A stretch of DNA of 64,000 nucleotides from Verrucomicrobiota bacterium (lineage in GTDB: Bacteria > Verrucomicrobiota > Verrucomicrobiia > JADLBR01). Below the pieces are notes generated by a model, which worked only from the letters and a program-made list of their open reading frames with translations, searched no databases and was not told where the DNA came from. Below, piece by piece: positions 27,749-36,733 of the stretch (its first letter is position 1; each line of letters starts with the position of its first letter). The stretch lies in the NCBI GenBank assembly GCA_029560585.1, contig JAKQKQ010000041.1:1-64000 (forward strand), written 5' to 3'. Both the position numbers and the translations under genes were made by a program.

Positions 27749-29758
27749 TCACTCTGCCGGTTTCAGCATCAGGTAATCGATGCCCACCATGTACGATTTC
27801 ACAGCTTTCTCGTTCGCGCCAACGATTGTCACCGAGAGCGTGTTCTCCCCCGCCTTTAGGTCGAACGTGCCCAGCTCGATCTCATCGCCCACGAGGACGC
27901 GGTCATTATAAAAATCGATTGGTCCACCAGCCTCGTGGCCATTGATCGCAAATTTCGCGATGCCATAGTCGCGGGCTTTCAAGAACCGCCCAAATACCTT
28001 CTGGCGGCCGTCGGTGGGCGCATTGAAACCAATCACGAGCGTATCGCCGGGCCCCTGGCCGCCTTTCCACCACAGATGACGCTCGCCACTTGTGCCATCC
28101 CATTCCTGCGGCCCCGGCTGACCTTTTTTCTCGATGACCCGCATGCCCTCGCACTCGATCGCGCCCGGGACGCGAGAAGTCTGCAATGCCGGCGGCGGCC
28201 TCAGCGCGACATGATCCGGCGAAATCGCCGAAAAATTATCCGTGCCGCCGGGCGCCGCATACCAGTAATTCATGACGGACGTGTTCACCAGGCACTTCTT
28301 CCAGTGCCACAGCTCCATGTCGAAGCGAAAATCCCGCTGGAACGGGATGCGGTCGATGATGTGGAATCTGTTGACGCTGGTCCGGCCAAAATTCCTCGGC
28401 CCATCACAGCGGGTCTGATTGTGGAACGCGTGCGTGAAAAGCGCGCTAGAGCACCATGCGTAACCATAATAATCCTCCGTGCCGGTGCCGAAGTGGCTCG
28501 GGAATCTCTCGCCATCCACATATATTTTTTCATCCCCCTCGCCCCACCACTCTTTCACCGGGTTATCGATGGCAAAGGCGACGCCGACAAAGACGCCCAT
28601 TCCGGTCGCCGCGATATAATTCCAGTCGACTTTCGGATCTGTGGGAACGTCATGCTGAATCCGCCATTTTGCATGAAACAGCATCGTCCGATCCGTCCAC
28701 GGCCGGGGCCCGATGGCAATGCTGCCTTTCAGCGCGACCGGTCCCTTGTTCAGATTCTTGGCTGTGATGCGGACTTTCTTCCTGAATGGCATCACCCACT
28801 TGCATTGCATCCGTCCATCCTTTGAGACTTGGAGCGGCAGCGAATCGAACGGATTCACGCCCGGTCCGCTGCCAAAGAAATCCCCCAATGGCGCAGCGAC
28901 CGTCGTCTCGCCATCAAACATAATTTCCAGCAGGACGGCCCTGAGCACCGGCTCATCCCGGTCCCCGGACGGATTCCATCGCAATGCTAAATCTTTGACC
29001 TCGGCCGGCCCCTCGAATGAGCCAAGGACCCCAGTCTCCCCCGGGGCAATTGTCGTTTCAAACGCGACTGGCGCATCGCCGGCCGAAGCGAAGTTGATCT
29101 TGTCGGGGTTCTCGAGCGCGCCTGCGATCGATTCAATCGGGTCGCGCAACGCGCCTATCTGCTCTTGCTTGAAGGAGACGACCTTTGTGTCGTGGGCATA
29201 AGTGCGGTAATTCACGTGATAGTAGAACTTGCCCTTATCGCTCGTGATCTTGCAGCGCCTTGCGTACGGGATGGGGAAATACAGGTTCCAGCCCCTGCTG
29301 TATTCGCCTGCGATCGGCCGGGGCAGACCGGGATACTTCCCGCCAAGAAGATCCTTCATGCCCGCCTCAAGCGCCGGGTCCGCCTCGCCATCTATATATA
29401 TCCGCATGACGCCATCCGGATTGGCAGACCAGATCCGGACGATGGCGCCCGGGCCCTCGGCGTCCATCATGACGAATTCTGTTCGCCCCGATATATTCTC
29501 TGTCCGAAGGTATTGGCCGCAGTCCCCGTTGGCAAACCACCCGTCGGTCGGGGATTTCGATGCCCTGTCCCACGATGAGAACTGCCTGCATGTGTAGGCG
29601 GGGGCCGGGAATTCCGCCAACTGCGACAGATTGGTCAAGTCATAGAGCAGAGTGGCCGTGCTGATTGCCGGGGCATCGGCCGCCGCTCTTGCCGACACCA
29701 AGGCGCACCACAGCATCATCAGCGCAACGGGTCCCCTGATCATAAACTCAGTGGCCAT
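27749..29758 (-). CDS. Secreted GH172 (DUF2961) family protein
   Basis: 669 aa with an N-terminal signal segment (VALMMLWCALVSARA). ATG 29758 overlaps the upstream stop by 11 bases; ATG 29743 is also possible. The DUF2961 core is clear: SPTDGWFANGDCGQYLR, MMDAEGPGAIVRIWSANPDG and GTGTEDYYGYAW, whose Glu428 fits the conserved carboxylate of the family. The last about 130 residues (ERHLWWKGGQGPGDTLVIGF) form an extra jelly roll. Known GH172 enzymes act on arabinofuranose or fructofuranose linkages. The specificity here is unproven. Confidence 0.85.
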   Translation of the reverse strand: MATEFMIRGPVALMMLWCALVSARAAADAPAISTATLLYDLTNLSQLAEFPAPAYTCRQFSSWDRASKSPTDGWFANGDCGQYLRTENISGRTEFVMMDAEGPGAIVRIWSANPDGVMRIYIDGEADPALEAGMKDLLGGKYPGLPRPIAGEYSRGWNLYFPIPYARRCKITSDKGKFYYHVNYRTYAHDTKVVSFKQEQIGALRDPIESIAGALENPDKINFASAGDAPVAFETTIAPGETGVLGSFEGPAEVKDLALRWNPSGDRDEPVLRAVLLEIMFDGETTVAAPLGDFFGSGPGVNPFDSLPLQVSKDGRMQCKWVMPFRKKVRITAKNLNKGPVALKGSIAIGPRPWTDRTMLFHAKWRIQHDVPTDPKVDWNYIAATGMGVFVGVAFAIDNPVKEWWGEGDEKIYVDGERFPSHFGTGTEDYYGYAWCSSALFTHAFHNQTRCDGPRNFGRTSVNRFHIIDRIPFQRDFRFDMELWHWKKCLVNTSVMNYWYAAPGGTDNFSAISPDHVALRPPPALQTSRVPGAIECEGMRVIEKKGQPGPQEWDGTSGERHLWWKGGQGPGDTLVIGFNAPTDGRQKVFGRFLKARDYGIAKFAINGHEAGGPIDFYNDRVLVGDEIELGTFDLKAGENTLSVTIVGANEKAVKSYMVGIDYLMLKPAE

Positions 29759-31313
29759 CCGGCGGATTATGGGCCTCCATGGTCGGCCGGTACTGCTCCA
29801 TCAGTTTGCAATAAAAATCTACAGGGGGCTGAGCATCGGACGGCAGAAAGGACTTATAGGAATGCGTCTTCGAGTATTCCGCGAATTCCTTTTGTATCGC
29901 CCCGAGATCCTCCGGCCGCGTCAGAAGATCGATGGCGGATGCGGCCATCGCCTTGGCACCCGCATTAAGGCCCTTCCATGCAACCGATCCAAAGCCGCAG
30001 GCAACGGCAGACCAATGATGGCCCTGGGAGCCCGGGACCATGCCGGGAAACGATATCGTCGCGGTCGGAGCGACGAGCGTCACATCGCCGTGATCGGATG
30101 ATGCACCGCCCGTGAACACCACAGCCGGCTTCGCCAATTCTCCGATCTTAGAGGGCATCCCATTCTGCTTCGCGCCGAGGGCCTTCTGAAGGGATCGCGC
30201 GAAGGCGTGGTCCTCGTCGCTCCACGATCGCATGCCCACGAGCTGAATGTTCTTGAGCATGAGCTCCGCGAGCGCCTTGTTGTGGTGAGATTGGTGGATG
30301 CCGGCGATGACCCGGATCTCCGCCAATTCCGTGCCGCTGGCCGTGGCCGCCCCTTTTGCGCAGTCCAGCACCCTCCCATAAATCGCCTCAAGATTCTCGT
30401 CCGAGCTGCGGACCACATACCACACCCGGGCCCGATCGGGCACGACGTTGGGCGCCTCACCACCATCGAGGATCACGTAGTGCATCCGCGTCGAGAAATG
30501 CAGATGCTCACGAAGAAAATTGGTCGCCACATCCATGATCTCGACGCCGTCGAGCGCGCTCCTGCCTGTCCATGGATTGCTGCCGCTGTGCGCCGTCTTC
30601 CCGCGGAAAGTAAAGACGACAGAATACATGGCGCTCCCGGATACGCCATATCCCGTCGCAAAAGACGAGCTAGTGTGATTGTTGATGACGGCATCCACAT
30701 CCTTGAAAAGGCCAGCCCTGACCATGTATGGCCTGCTGATCGCCAATTCTTCGGCCGGCGAACCAAAGAGCTTTATCGTGCCACGAAGCTGAAACTGTTC
30801 CATGGTCTGCCGCACCGCGATCGCCGCGGCCGTCGCGGCGGCGCCCATCAGATTGTGACCGCAGCCGTGACCCGGCGCGCCTGGAACCACCGGATCTGCC
30901 CCGGCCACGCCGGCCTTTTGAGACAACATTGGCAGGGCATCGAACTCCGCGAGGATGCCTATCACCGGCTTCCCAGAACCATAGCTCGCCACGAAACAGG
31001 TCGGCATCCCGGCGAGATTTTTCTCCACGGAAAATCCGGCGTCCTGAAGCGTCTTTGTCAGCAGTGCCGATGACTTATGTTCCTGCAGGCCGAGTTCGGC
31101 AAATCGCCAGATCGAATCGGATATGTCGCCGAATCTTTTGACGTTCTCCGGCCGGGCCAGCCACTCGAGGACGGATCGCTTCTCGGCGGATACGGCGTCC
31201 GGTCTATTCGAGGGCTCCGTGGATTCGGCCGACGGCAGAGCCAGTGGGCAGATCGCGAGGGATAGAAGAAGGATTGGGATAAACCCGTTGCGGCCTGGCG
31301 ACGCGGTCATCAT
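29748..31313 (-). CDS. Secreted M20-family amidohydrolase (AbgB-like)
   Basis: 521 aa with a signal peptide (FIPILLLSLAICPLALPSAES). The M20D/AbgB pattern is visible: GILAEFDALPMLSQK, GAPGHGCGHNLMG (metal His and Cys region), GSPAEE and GKTAHSGSNPWTGRSALDGVE (dimerisation domain), and GGASSDHGDV near the end. Relatives hydrolyse aminobenzoyl-glutamate or other N-acyl amino acids. Export of such an enzyme is less usual; it might remove N-acyl or peptide groups from the glycan or its stem peptides (inference). It is the first gene of the operon with GH172 and GH5. Confidence 0.8.
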   Translation of the reverse strand: MMTASPGRNGFIPILLLSLAICPLALPSAESTEPSNRPDAVSAEKRSVLEWLARPENVKRFGDISDSIWRFAELGLQEHKSSALLTKTLQDAGFSVEKNLAGMPTCFVASYGSGKPVIGILAEFDALPMLSQKAGVAGADPVVPGAPGHGCGHNLMGAAATAAAIAVRQTMEQFQLRGTIKLFGSPAEELAISRPYMVRAGLFKDVDAVINNHTSSSFATGYGVSGSAMYSVVFTFRGKTAHSGSNPWTGRSALDGVEIMDVATNFLREHLHFSTRMHYVILDGGEAPNVVPDRARVWYVVRSSDENLEAIYGRVLDCAKGAATASGTELAEIRVIAGIHQSHHNKALAELMLKNIQLVGMRSWSDEDHAFARSLQKALGAKQNGMPSKIGELAKPAVVFTGGASSDHGDVTLVAPTATISFPGMVPGSQGHHWSAVACGFGSVAWKGLNAGAKAMAASAIDLLTRPEDLGAIQKEFAEYSKTHSYKSFLPSDAQPPVDFYCKLMEQYRPTMEAHNPPDGH

Positions 31314-31409
31314 GGTCCAACCATCGTAGTGCGATCCCTTGTGGGCGCAAGACGTGAGGGACGCCGGCCGCGGCGTCCGCGGTCGGACTCGCGCGGCTGC
31401 CCGCGAGGC

Positions 31410-31620
31410 GAGGCTGTCTCAAAACCCCGGCAATGGGCCGCGATTTGGATACGTGCCACACTCAATGTCGGGATCGCTTGAAAGGCGCAAGAGTTAATTG
31501 AGCACTCCGAAGGCTTTTGCGCGCAGCGTTTTGGGGTGCGGCAGTCCCACTGCCGCCTTTCAATAGAGATCGACGAACCTCCCGTGATGGAAAGGTCGTT
31601 GATACTTCTGAGACAGCCTC
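31410..31620. mobile_element. 211-bp element with 12-bp terminal inverted repeats (MITE-like)
   Basis: GAGGCTGTCTCA at 31410-31421 and its exact complement at 31609-31620 flank a non-coding stretch with a GGTGCGGCAG..CTGCCGCC dyad. A third copy of the arm is at 8497-8508. Such ends are common in IS families of the IS4/IS1182/IS5 type (general knowledge). No target duplication is obvious, and no transposase is present. Confidence 0.5.
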
Positions 31621-31855
31621 AGACCGCGGACCCTCCCAAAGCGCGGGGACACCCGTGCCGTTCTATCGGGGATAACACCGGTTCCAGACGGGCCGGTCCA
31701 CACGGCAAGCCTCATAACATACCGGCATCCCGGACAGCGGTATTCCGTCGTGCGATACTGGCTAAAGGGACCGCAACCATCTTTGATGTCGACCCGCACG
31801 GGAATCAGCGCCGACTGACATACCGGGCACTGATATACGTAATGGAATTGATCGC
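31560..31855 (-). other. Zinc-ribbon-like ORF remnant
   Basis: Translation gives YQCPVCQSALIPVRVDIKDG and, after 14 residues, YRCPGCRYVMRLAVW. The two CPxC knuckles could bind zinc. The frame runs into the MITE-like element and has no clear start or ribosome site, so it is probably a relic. Confidence 0.25.
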
Positions 31856-32014
31856 TGGCCACAGCGGGCACGCGATCAGGAGCCGGGCCCACATCCAACC
31901 TGTTGCATTTCGTCGCAGGTCTCTGCAATTGCGGATGGGCCACGCACCGCGCGTTACCTCGCCGGCGCCGCGCCAGAACATTTTGAGGCGGCGTGCCGCA
32001 GGGCCCGGGCCATC

Positions 32015-32197
32015 ATCAACGACACGCCCGGCGATCGCATCGATAAGAAGGTGGTCGTATTCGATTAGAGCGAACGCGCGCAGTTCGCCGCCCGGGCGGT
32101 TCTTTGCCAGCGCGTACCAGTTGTCCCTGTGCGCGACGAGCCGCAGGGGCTCGGTGAGGTAGTCGCGCTCGGTGCCGTCGAGGCGGCGGTAGCGCGG
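32015..32197 (-). pseudogene. WYL-domain regulator fragment
   Basis: VPRYRRLDGTERDYLTEPLRL, then HRDNWYALAKNR, ELRAFALIEYD and HLLIDAI match the WYL domain, including the D-W-Y-A-L-A strand. No helix-turn-helix precedes it, and the continuation downstream is lost. It is read as a relic of a transcription regulator. Confidence 0.5.
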
Positions 32198-32362
32198 AAC
32201 TCGCAAGCGTCTGGGCCCGGGTCGCCGAAGGACGACCCCCAGACCTCGATGGTTTCCGTGCGCGACACCACGTCGGCGGCAAGGCGGGGCGAGCCGCCTC
32301 GCGGCGTCGCCCGTTCCCCTGTGGATGAGGTTCATCGTTCACCTCCACTGGTCGTCGGGATA

Positions 32363-32515
32363 GTGCGGGCGCGGCCCCGGCTTCTCCAGCGCATCGAATA
32401 CCCCATTCCGCCGCCACAAGACATGGGTCCACGAGGGCGGCATCAGCACCCCGCTGATCGCGCATTGGCCCAAGGGCAAGGGCCCCGCCAAGGCCAAAAA
32501 GCAGCGCGGCCGACA
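32363..32515 (+). pseudogene. Arylsulfatase internal fragment
   Basis: One frame reads GPGFSSASNTPFRRHKTWVHE followed by GGISTPLIAHWPKG, a strongly conserved stretch of family S1 sulfatases of PVC and Bacteroidetes type. A stop lies directly before it (TAG at 32360), and homology is lost soon after. The CxPSR active site is not present in the window. Confidence 0.7.
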
Positions 32516-32807
32516 TGATAGCAATTGCCCTTGGCTCGCTGCTGGTCAGCGCGCAGAGGCGGGGCCAGCGAGAATGTTTTTCGCGGGAATAGCGCAGCAG
32601 ACGGCCCACCGAAGTTTGTGGGCAGGAAGAACGGCTTGTCAGGATGCCATGGGAGGCTCAAAGTAACTCTTGGACGACCGCTTGGTACAAGCAGGGGCGC
32701 AAGTTGGCGAAAATGCGGCCCAGGAATCTGTCGGACTTCACAAAGTCCGACAGCCTGCTAGCGGTCGTGGCGCAATAGACATTTCGATTTCAGGGGAGAA
32801 TCAACCC

Positions 32808-34094
32808 ATGCTGAGCCACTCAATCACACAATGGCCAGCACACGCTCTTTCGCGGCGCAGTCTCCTTCTTGGTGCTGCCGGCGCGGTTGCCGGTAGTTTT
32901 TTCCCGGCGTTCGGTCTTTCGGCCGCGTCTCCGGCGCCCGAAGACGACGCCCCCTCGTCGGCCGATTGGGATTGGCTTCTCAACAAGGCCAAATCGCTTA
33001 TCGCGGCCAGTCGCGTCAATCTGCCGGGTGGGATCAGCGGATGGAAACCGGCTCCGGAAGGCACCTACGCGGGCTTCTGGCTCCGGGACTTCGTCTATAT
33101 GCTCCTGGGGTGTCCGGAGGCGTTCGATTGGGACGAGGCCGCCGCGGGCCTTCAGTTCCTTCTGGATCGTCAATCTCCCGACGGCGTCATGCCCAGCTAC
33201 TATGCCGTCGCGTCCGACAAGATCGAGTATCGCTGCATCGGCGCGAATCCCGAGGAAGACGGCGCTCCGTTTGCCGTTCTAGGCACGAAGGCGATTCACG
33301 AGCACTCGGGCAACGATCTTTTCTTCGCCAAGAATGCCGCCCGTCTCGAACGCGCCATGACCGAAGGAGTCACGCGATGCCCCATCACGGGACTGATTTG
33401 GATCAATCCACTCGAACCGCATTCGGGATACGGATTTCACGATACGGTCGATAAGCGAGGCTACGATCTTTTCTGTTCCGTTCTATGGTGGGAAGCCGCG
33501 CGAGCCATGACATTCCTTTTCGAGGCCGTTGGAAACGAAAATCGCAAGCAACACTGGAACGCGCAGGCGGAATGGCTCCAATTGCACCTTCTGAAGGCGT
33601 TTTGGAATAAACAGACCGAGCTGCTCAATGCGGCCACGATCTACTGCGTCCAAAGCGACATTTGGGGATCGGCCTACGCCGCGATGATCGGGCTGCTCGA
33701 CCCGGCGACCGCCGATAAGATCTCTCGCTCGTTGGCTCGCGCCTACGATGTGATTGTGCGCCATGGACAGGTTCGGCAAACTCTCGACCCGGGGTGGACG
33801 CACATGCTCACCGGCGTCCGCGACTACCGGTCGTCCACTCGGGGACGCATCGCGGGCATCCGACCGGCGGGCCAATACCAAAACGGCGCCTACTGGGCAA
33901 CGGCCTCCGGCTGGGTTGCAAGGGCGCTCGCACGGACCGACCGGGCAATGGCCGCCCGCCTTATCCGCGATTGCATCCGCGATTTCCAAGCTCATGGCAT
34001 ATACGAATGCATCAATGTCGATTATACGAAGGCGAAAGACTATGTAGCCTCGGCCGCCAACCCGCTCTTGGCCCGTCCTATATGGAAGACTTGA
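32808..34094 (+). CDS. TAT-exported six-hairpin glycosidase-like protein
   Basis: Start ATG 32808, with AGGGGAGAA eight bases upstream, gives 428 aa. A twin-arginine signal (SRRSLLLGAAGAVAGSFFPA) is followed by an alpha/alpha-toroid type protein: YAGFWLRDFVYMLLG, QFLLDRQSPDGVMPSYY, GYDLFCSVLWWEAARAM and QNGAYWATASGWVARAL, as in six-hairpin glycosidases. Folded export suggests a cofactor or fast folding. The protein stops at LARPIWKT, only 14 bases before repeat R2 copy 2, so the natural C-terminus may have been cut. The catalytic residue is not assigned. Confidence 0.7.
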   Translation: MLSHSITQWPAHALSRRSLLLGAAGAVAGSFFPAFGLSAASPAPEDDAPSSADWDWLLNKAKSLIAASRVNLPGGISGWKPAPEGTYAGFWLRDFVYMLLGCPEAFDWDEAAAGLQFLLDRQSPDGVMPSYYAVASDKIEYRCIGANPEEDGAPFAVLGTKAIHEHSGNDLFFAKNAARLERAMTEGVTRCPITGLIWINPLEPHSGYGFHDTVDKRGYDLFCSVLWWEAARAMTFLFEAVGNENRKQHWNAQAEWLQLHLLKAFWNKQTELLNAATIYCVQSDIWGSAYAAMIGLLDPATADKISRSLARAYDVIVRHGQVRQTLDPGWTHMLTGVRDYRSSTRGRIAGIRPAGQYQNGAYWATASGWVARALARTDRAMAARLIRDCIRDFQAHGIYECINVDYTKAKDYVASAANPLLARPIWKT

Positions 34095-34108
34095 AGAATC
34101 CAATTTGA

Positions 34109-34255
34109 TTTGAGCGTCCCGCCGGGCCCCGGCTAGCCGTTTTCGCCGAGAAAAATATCCTTGCCGGTGTGCCGTCGGCTGGCACACCTCGGTTCCCATG
34201 ATCCAGGGGCGTGAGCCGGATCGCCTCCGGGGCTACCACCCTCGCCGGGCGCGAA
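34109..34255. repeat. Dispersed repeat R2, copy 2
   Basis: This copy aligns with 25956-26100. Its hairpin at 34166-34188 has perfect 8-bp arms GGTGTGCC/GGCACACC; the one arm difference from copy 1 keeps pairing through G-T. It begins right behind the six-hairpin gene. Confidence 0.65.
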
Positions 34256-34394
34256 AGCTCACCCTCCCTCACACTTGGGGAATCGCTGCCGCTGGGCCCC
34301 CGAGGCCGACTTCCAACCCGCTTGACGGCCTTTTCGAGTTTTCTTGTGCGCTGACGGGAGCTATCGGTGAGCGATGTGACAAGAGTGATGGCTT

Positions 34395-35003
34395 ATGAAG
34401 AGTGACTGTCGAACCCAAACAACGATTGTGTGGCACGGTGTAGCTTCCGTGGGTCTCGTTTTTTCCTGGTCGGCTTCGGCACGTATCCTGTTGCGGTGAC
34501 GCATGGCCCGTTGCCCGCGATGGGTTCCCAAATCCAAGGCTCCGTAGCCGTCGCCCCCTTCAGGGATAAACGACCCGCCCAGGACAAGGGTGCCTCGGGG
34601 TCGTCAAAGGAGGATTTGGCAATCAGCTTGGACACATGGCAGTCAACGACGGTCGGCCGATTCAGGCGGTCATGCAGTCGTTCTTTGAGGGTGCCATGCG
34701 CGGGGCAGGCTATCAGATTGTCCCGTCAAATCCATCGGCGACAATCGTCGAAGGCGACGTGTACGAATGGTGGGTGGATAGCTGTTGGAACTACGTCGTT
34801 CGGGTCGGGGTGCTGGTGCGTGTTCGCGATCGCGCCCAGGGCACAATTTTGTACCAAAGAGAGATTCGCGGCGAGGAAGACGATATGATATGATGTACTC
34901 GCAGAATGCCATACGAGCAGCGGTGGACGTCGCGTTGACAAACGCCCTTAAGGAATTTTCATCACCGGCCTTATCCGCCGCGGTGCATCGGCGAAACCAG
35001 TGA
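34395..35003 (+). pseudogene. YajG-like lipoprotein gene broken by frameshifts
   Basis: Three frames carry one protein. The N-terminal export signal (from ATG 34395, VASVGLVFSW) is followed in another frame by TYPVAVTHGPLPAMGSQIQG and VAVAPFRDKRP. The next frame has HMAVNDGRPIQAVMQSFFEG, VEGDVYEWWVDSCW and RDRAQGTILYQREI, and a last frame has QNAIRAAVDVALTNALKEF. This order matches YajG-type outer-membrane lipoproteins. One break fits loss of a G in CTTGGACAC (about 34626). Another is a tandem duplication of GATAT near 34884; removing one unit restores DDMMY. Export-signal decay makes sequencing error alone unlikely. Confidence 0.65.
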
Positions 35004-35011
35004 GAGGATCT

Positions 35012-36394
35012 ATGGTTGAACTTCAGGTGCCTCGCACAGAGGGGGCGAATCCGACGGCGGTGCCAGTCTTTTTTGAACTCGGCATCCAACCTAAGAATTT
35101 CCTATTCGTCATGGTTGCTTGCATGCTCTTCACGTTGCCCGTGCCCGGCGCGAGTGCGCCCGCGTTTCGCGCTGCGGTGGTCAAGGTGGACATCACGCCG
35201 GACACGCCACAGATGCTGCGCGGTTACAGCCCGCGCATGTCCACCAAGGTGCATGACCGGCTCTATCACCGCATTGTTGCGCTCGACGACGGCACGACCT
35301 CGTTCGTCCTCATTTCCTCCGATCTCTGTTCGCTCTCGCCCGCTTTTTGCGACCGCGTCACCGGCGATCTCGCCAGAGATCTCGGCCTACCACCGGAAAA
35401 TATCTGGTGGTCCATCACCCACACGCATTCATCGCCCTACGTCGGCCCGCCCGGCATTCCCGGCCTGCTTATGACCAACCGTTTCCAGTTTCGCATGGAC
35501 GAAAGCTACACGGCGCTCGTGGAGAAACACCTCGTGGACGGCGTCCGGCAGGCCCGGCAGAGGCTGGAGCCAGCGAAACTCGGCGTCGGCCGGGGCTACG
35601 CGGAGGCCAACATCAATCGTCGCGCCCGTGATGTCGACGGTCAGGTGCGTCTTGGCATGAATCCCTCCGCGCCAGTGGATCGCCGCATCGGTCTGCTTCG
35701 TCTCGACAAATCCGACGGCGCGCCTTTGGCCCTTATCGCCAACTACGCCATGCACGCCACCGTGTTGGGCGCCAGCAACACCTTTGTCAGCGCCGACGCG
35801 CCCGGCATCGTTGCCGAATATGTCGAGGAAAAGATTGGGGCGCCCATGCTCTATCTCAACGGTGCCGCCGGCAACATCGCCCCCATTTACAGCACACGCC
35901 CGCCAGCCGAGATCAGGCTCCTCAACCAGTTCAAAGTTCTCCTGGGCGATCCCATCCTCGATGCCAACCGCCGCCTGCGCGCCACCACCGCCGTGGTGAA
36001 ACTGCGTGCCTGCCGCATCATCGTGGAGACGCCCAAACGCCGCGGGCTTGAATGGTCGGACGAACTCAAGGATTACCTGCGCGTTGCCAAGGACGGCACG
36101 GAAACCCTGCTGGTGCCGCTGCGCTTCCTGCGTATAAATGACGATACCGTCGTCTGGAGCGCGCCCATGGAGATGTTCTGCGAAATCTCCAATGAGATCC
36201 GCGACCGCTCGCCCTTCGCCAACACGCTCTACGTCGGCTACGCCAACGGCACCTTCGGCTATCTGCCCACGGAGCAGGAATATCTCGCCGGCGGCTACGA
36301 GTCCGTCACCAACCCCTTTACCGCGTCCGCCGCCGGCCATCTTTGCGCGGTCGTCAACCGCCATTTGCGCGAGATCCATGCCGCCCGTGATTGA
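35012..36394 (+). CDS. Neutral/alkaline ceramidase-like exported protein
   Basis: Start ATG 35012 after AGAGG; an in-frame GTG at 35000 and ATG 35111 are alternatives. About 460 aa with a hydrophobic segment (FLFVMVACMLFTLPVPGASA). The N-terminal ceramidase fold is intact: AVVKVDITPDTP, LYHRIVALDDG, ITHTHSSPYVG (zinc His pair), NYAMHATVLG and LNGAAGNIAP. The C-terminal Ig-like domain of true ceramidases is absent, as in many bacterial relatives of unknown substrate. It is the full-length counterpart of the truncated gene at 18691-20016. An oxidoreductase and an NHL protein follow on the same strand. Confidence 0.8.
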   Translation: MVELQVPRTEGANPTAVPVFFELGIQPKNFLFVMVACMLFTLPVPGASAPAFRAAVVKVDITPDTPQMLRGYSPRMSTKVHDRLYHRIVALDDGTTSFVLISSDLCSLSPAFCDRVTGDLARDLGLPPENIWWSITHTHSSPYVGPPGIPGLLMTNRFQFRMDESYTALVEKHLVDGVRQARQRLEPAKLGVGRGYAEANINRRARDVDGQVRLGMNPSAPVDRRIGLLRLDKSDGAPLALIANYAMHATVLGASNTFVSADAPGIVAEYVEEKIGAPMLYLNGAAGNIAPIYSTRPPAEIRLLNQFKVLLGDPILDANRRLRATTAVVKLRACRIIVETPKRRGLEWSDELKDYLRVAKDGTETLLVPLRFLRINDDTVVWSAPMEMFCEISNEIRDRSPFANTLYVGYANGTFGYLPTEQEYLAGGYESVTNPFTASAAGHLCAVVNRHLREIHAARD

Positions 36395-36400
36395 AACGCC

Positions 36401-36540
36401 TGCTTTTTCTGCCCCGCCTGCCACGCCAAGAAGGTGCAGCTCTTCGGCCCCGGGGGGGAGTTCCGCCCGCTGCCGGATGCGCCCTTGCGGGTGGTATTCG
36501 AACAAGATGCGCGGCCAGCGCGCCCGCCGGGCGGGACACG
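36401..36540 (+). pseudogene. IS91-type transposase zinc-domain fragment
   Basis: The frame CFFCPACHAKKVQLFG resembles the FCPSCHAKRV..FGEW motif of IS91/IS801-type transposases. The rest does not match and no catalytic part is present. It lies directly before repeat R1 copy B. Confidence 0.45.
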
Positions 36541-36580
36541 TTCGCAATGCAGATGGCCCCGGCGGCTGGGGACGGCGGCA

Positions 36581-36720
36581 TTCCCGCTCGACCTCCGGTG
36601 GGCCGCCTGCCACGCTATTCCCATGGCGGGACGGCTTCAAACGGGGCTGGCAGCCCCCGGGAGGGCGGAGGGTGGTGGTTGCGCTCGCGGGGCCGCTGAA
36701 AGCAGATTATCCGTCCTCCG
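36581..36720. repeat. Dispersed repeat R1, copy B
   Basis: This is the best-preserved copy; it aligns with 249-329 and 21170-21315. A perfect 7-bp hairpin GGGGCTG-G-CAGCCCC lies at 36643-36657. The copy ends 13 bases before the start codon of the oxidoreductase gene, as copy A precedes the gene at 368. Confidence 0.65.
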
Positions 36721-36733
36721 TCCCTGCGAAAGA

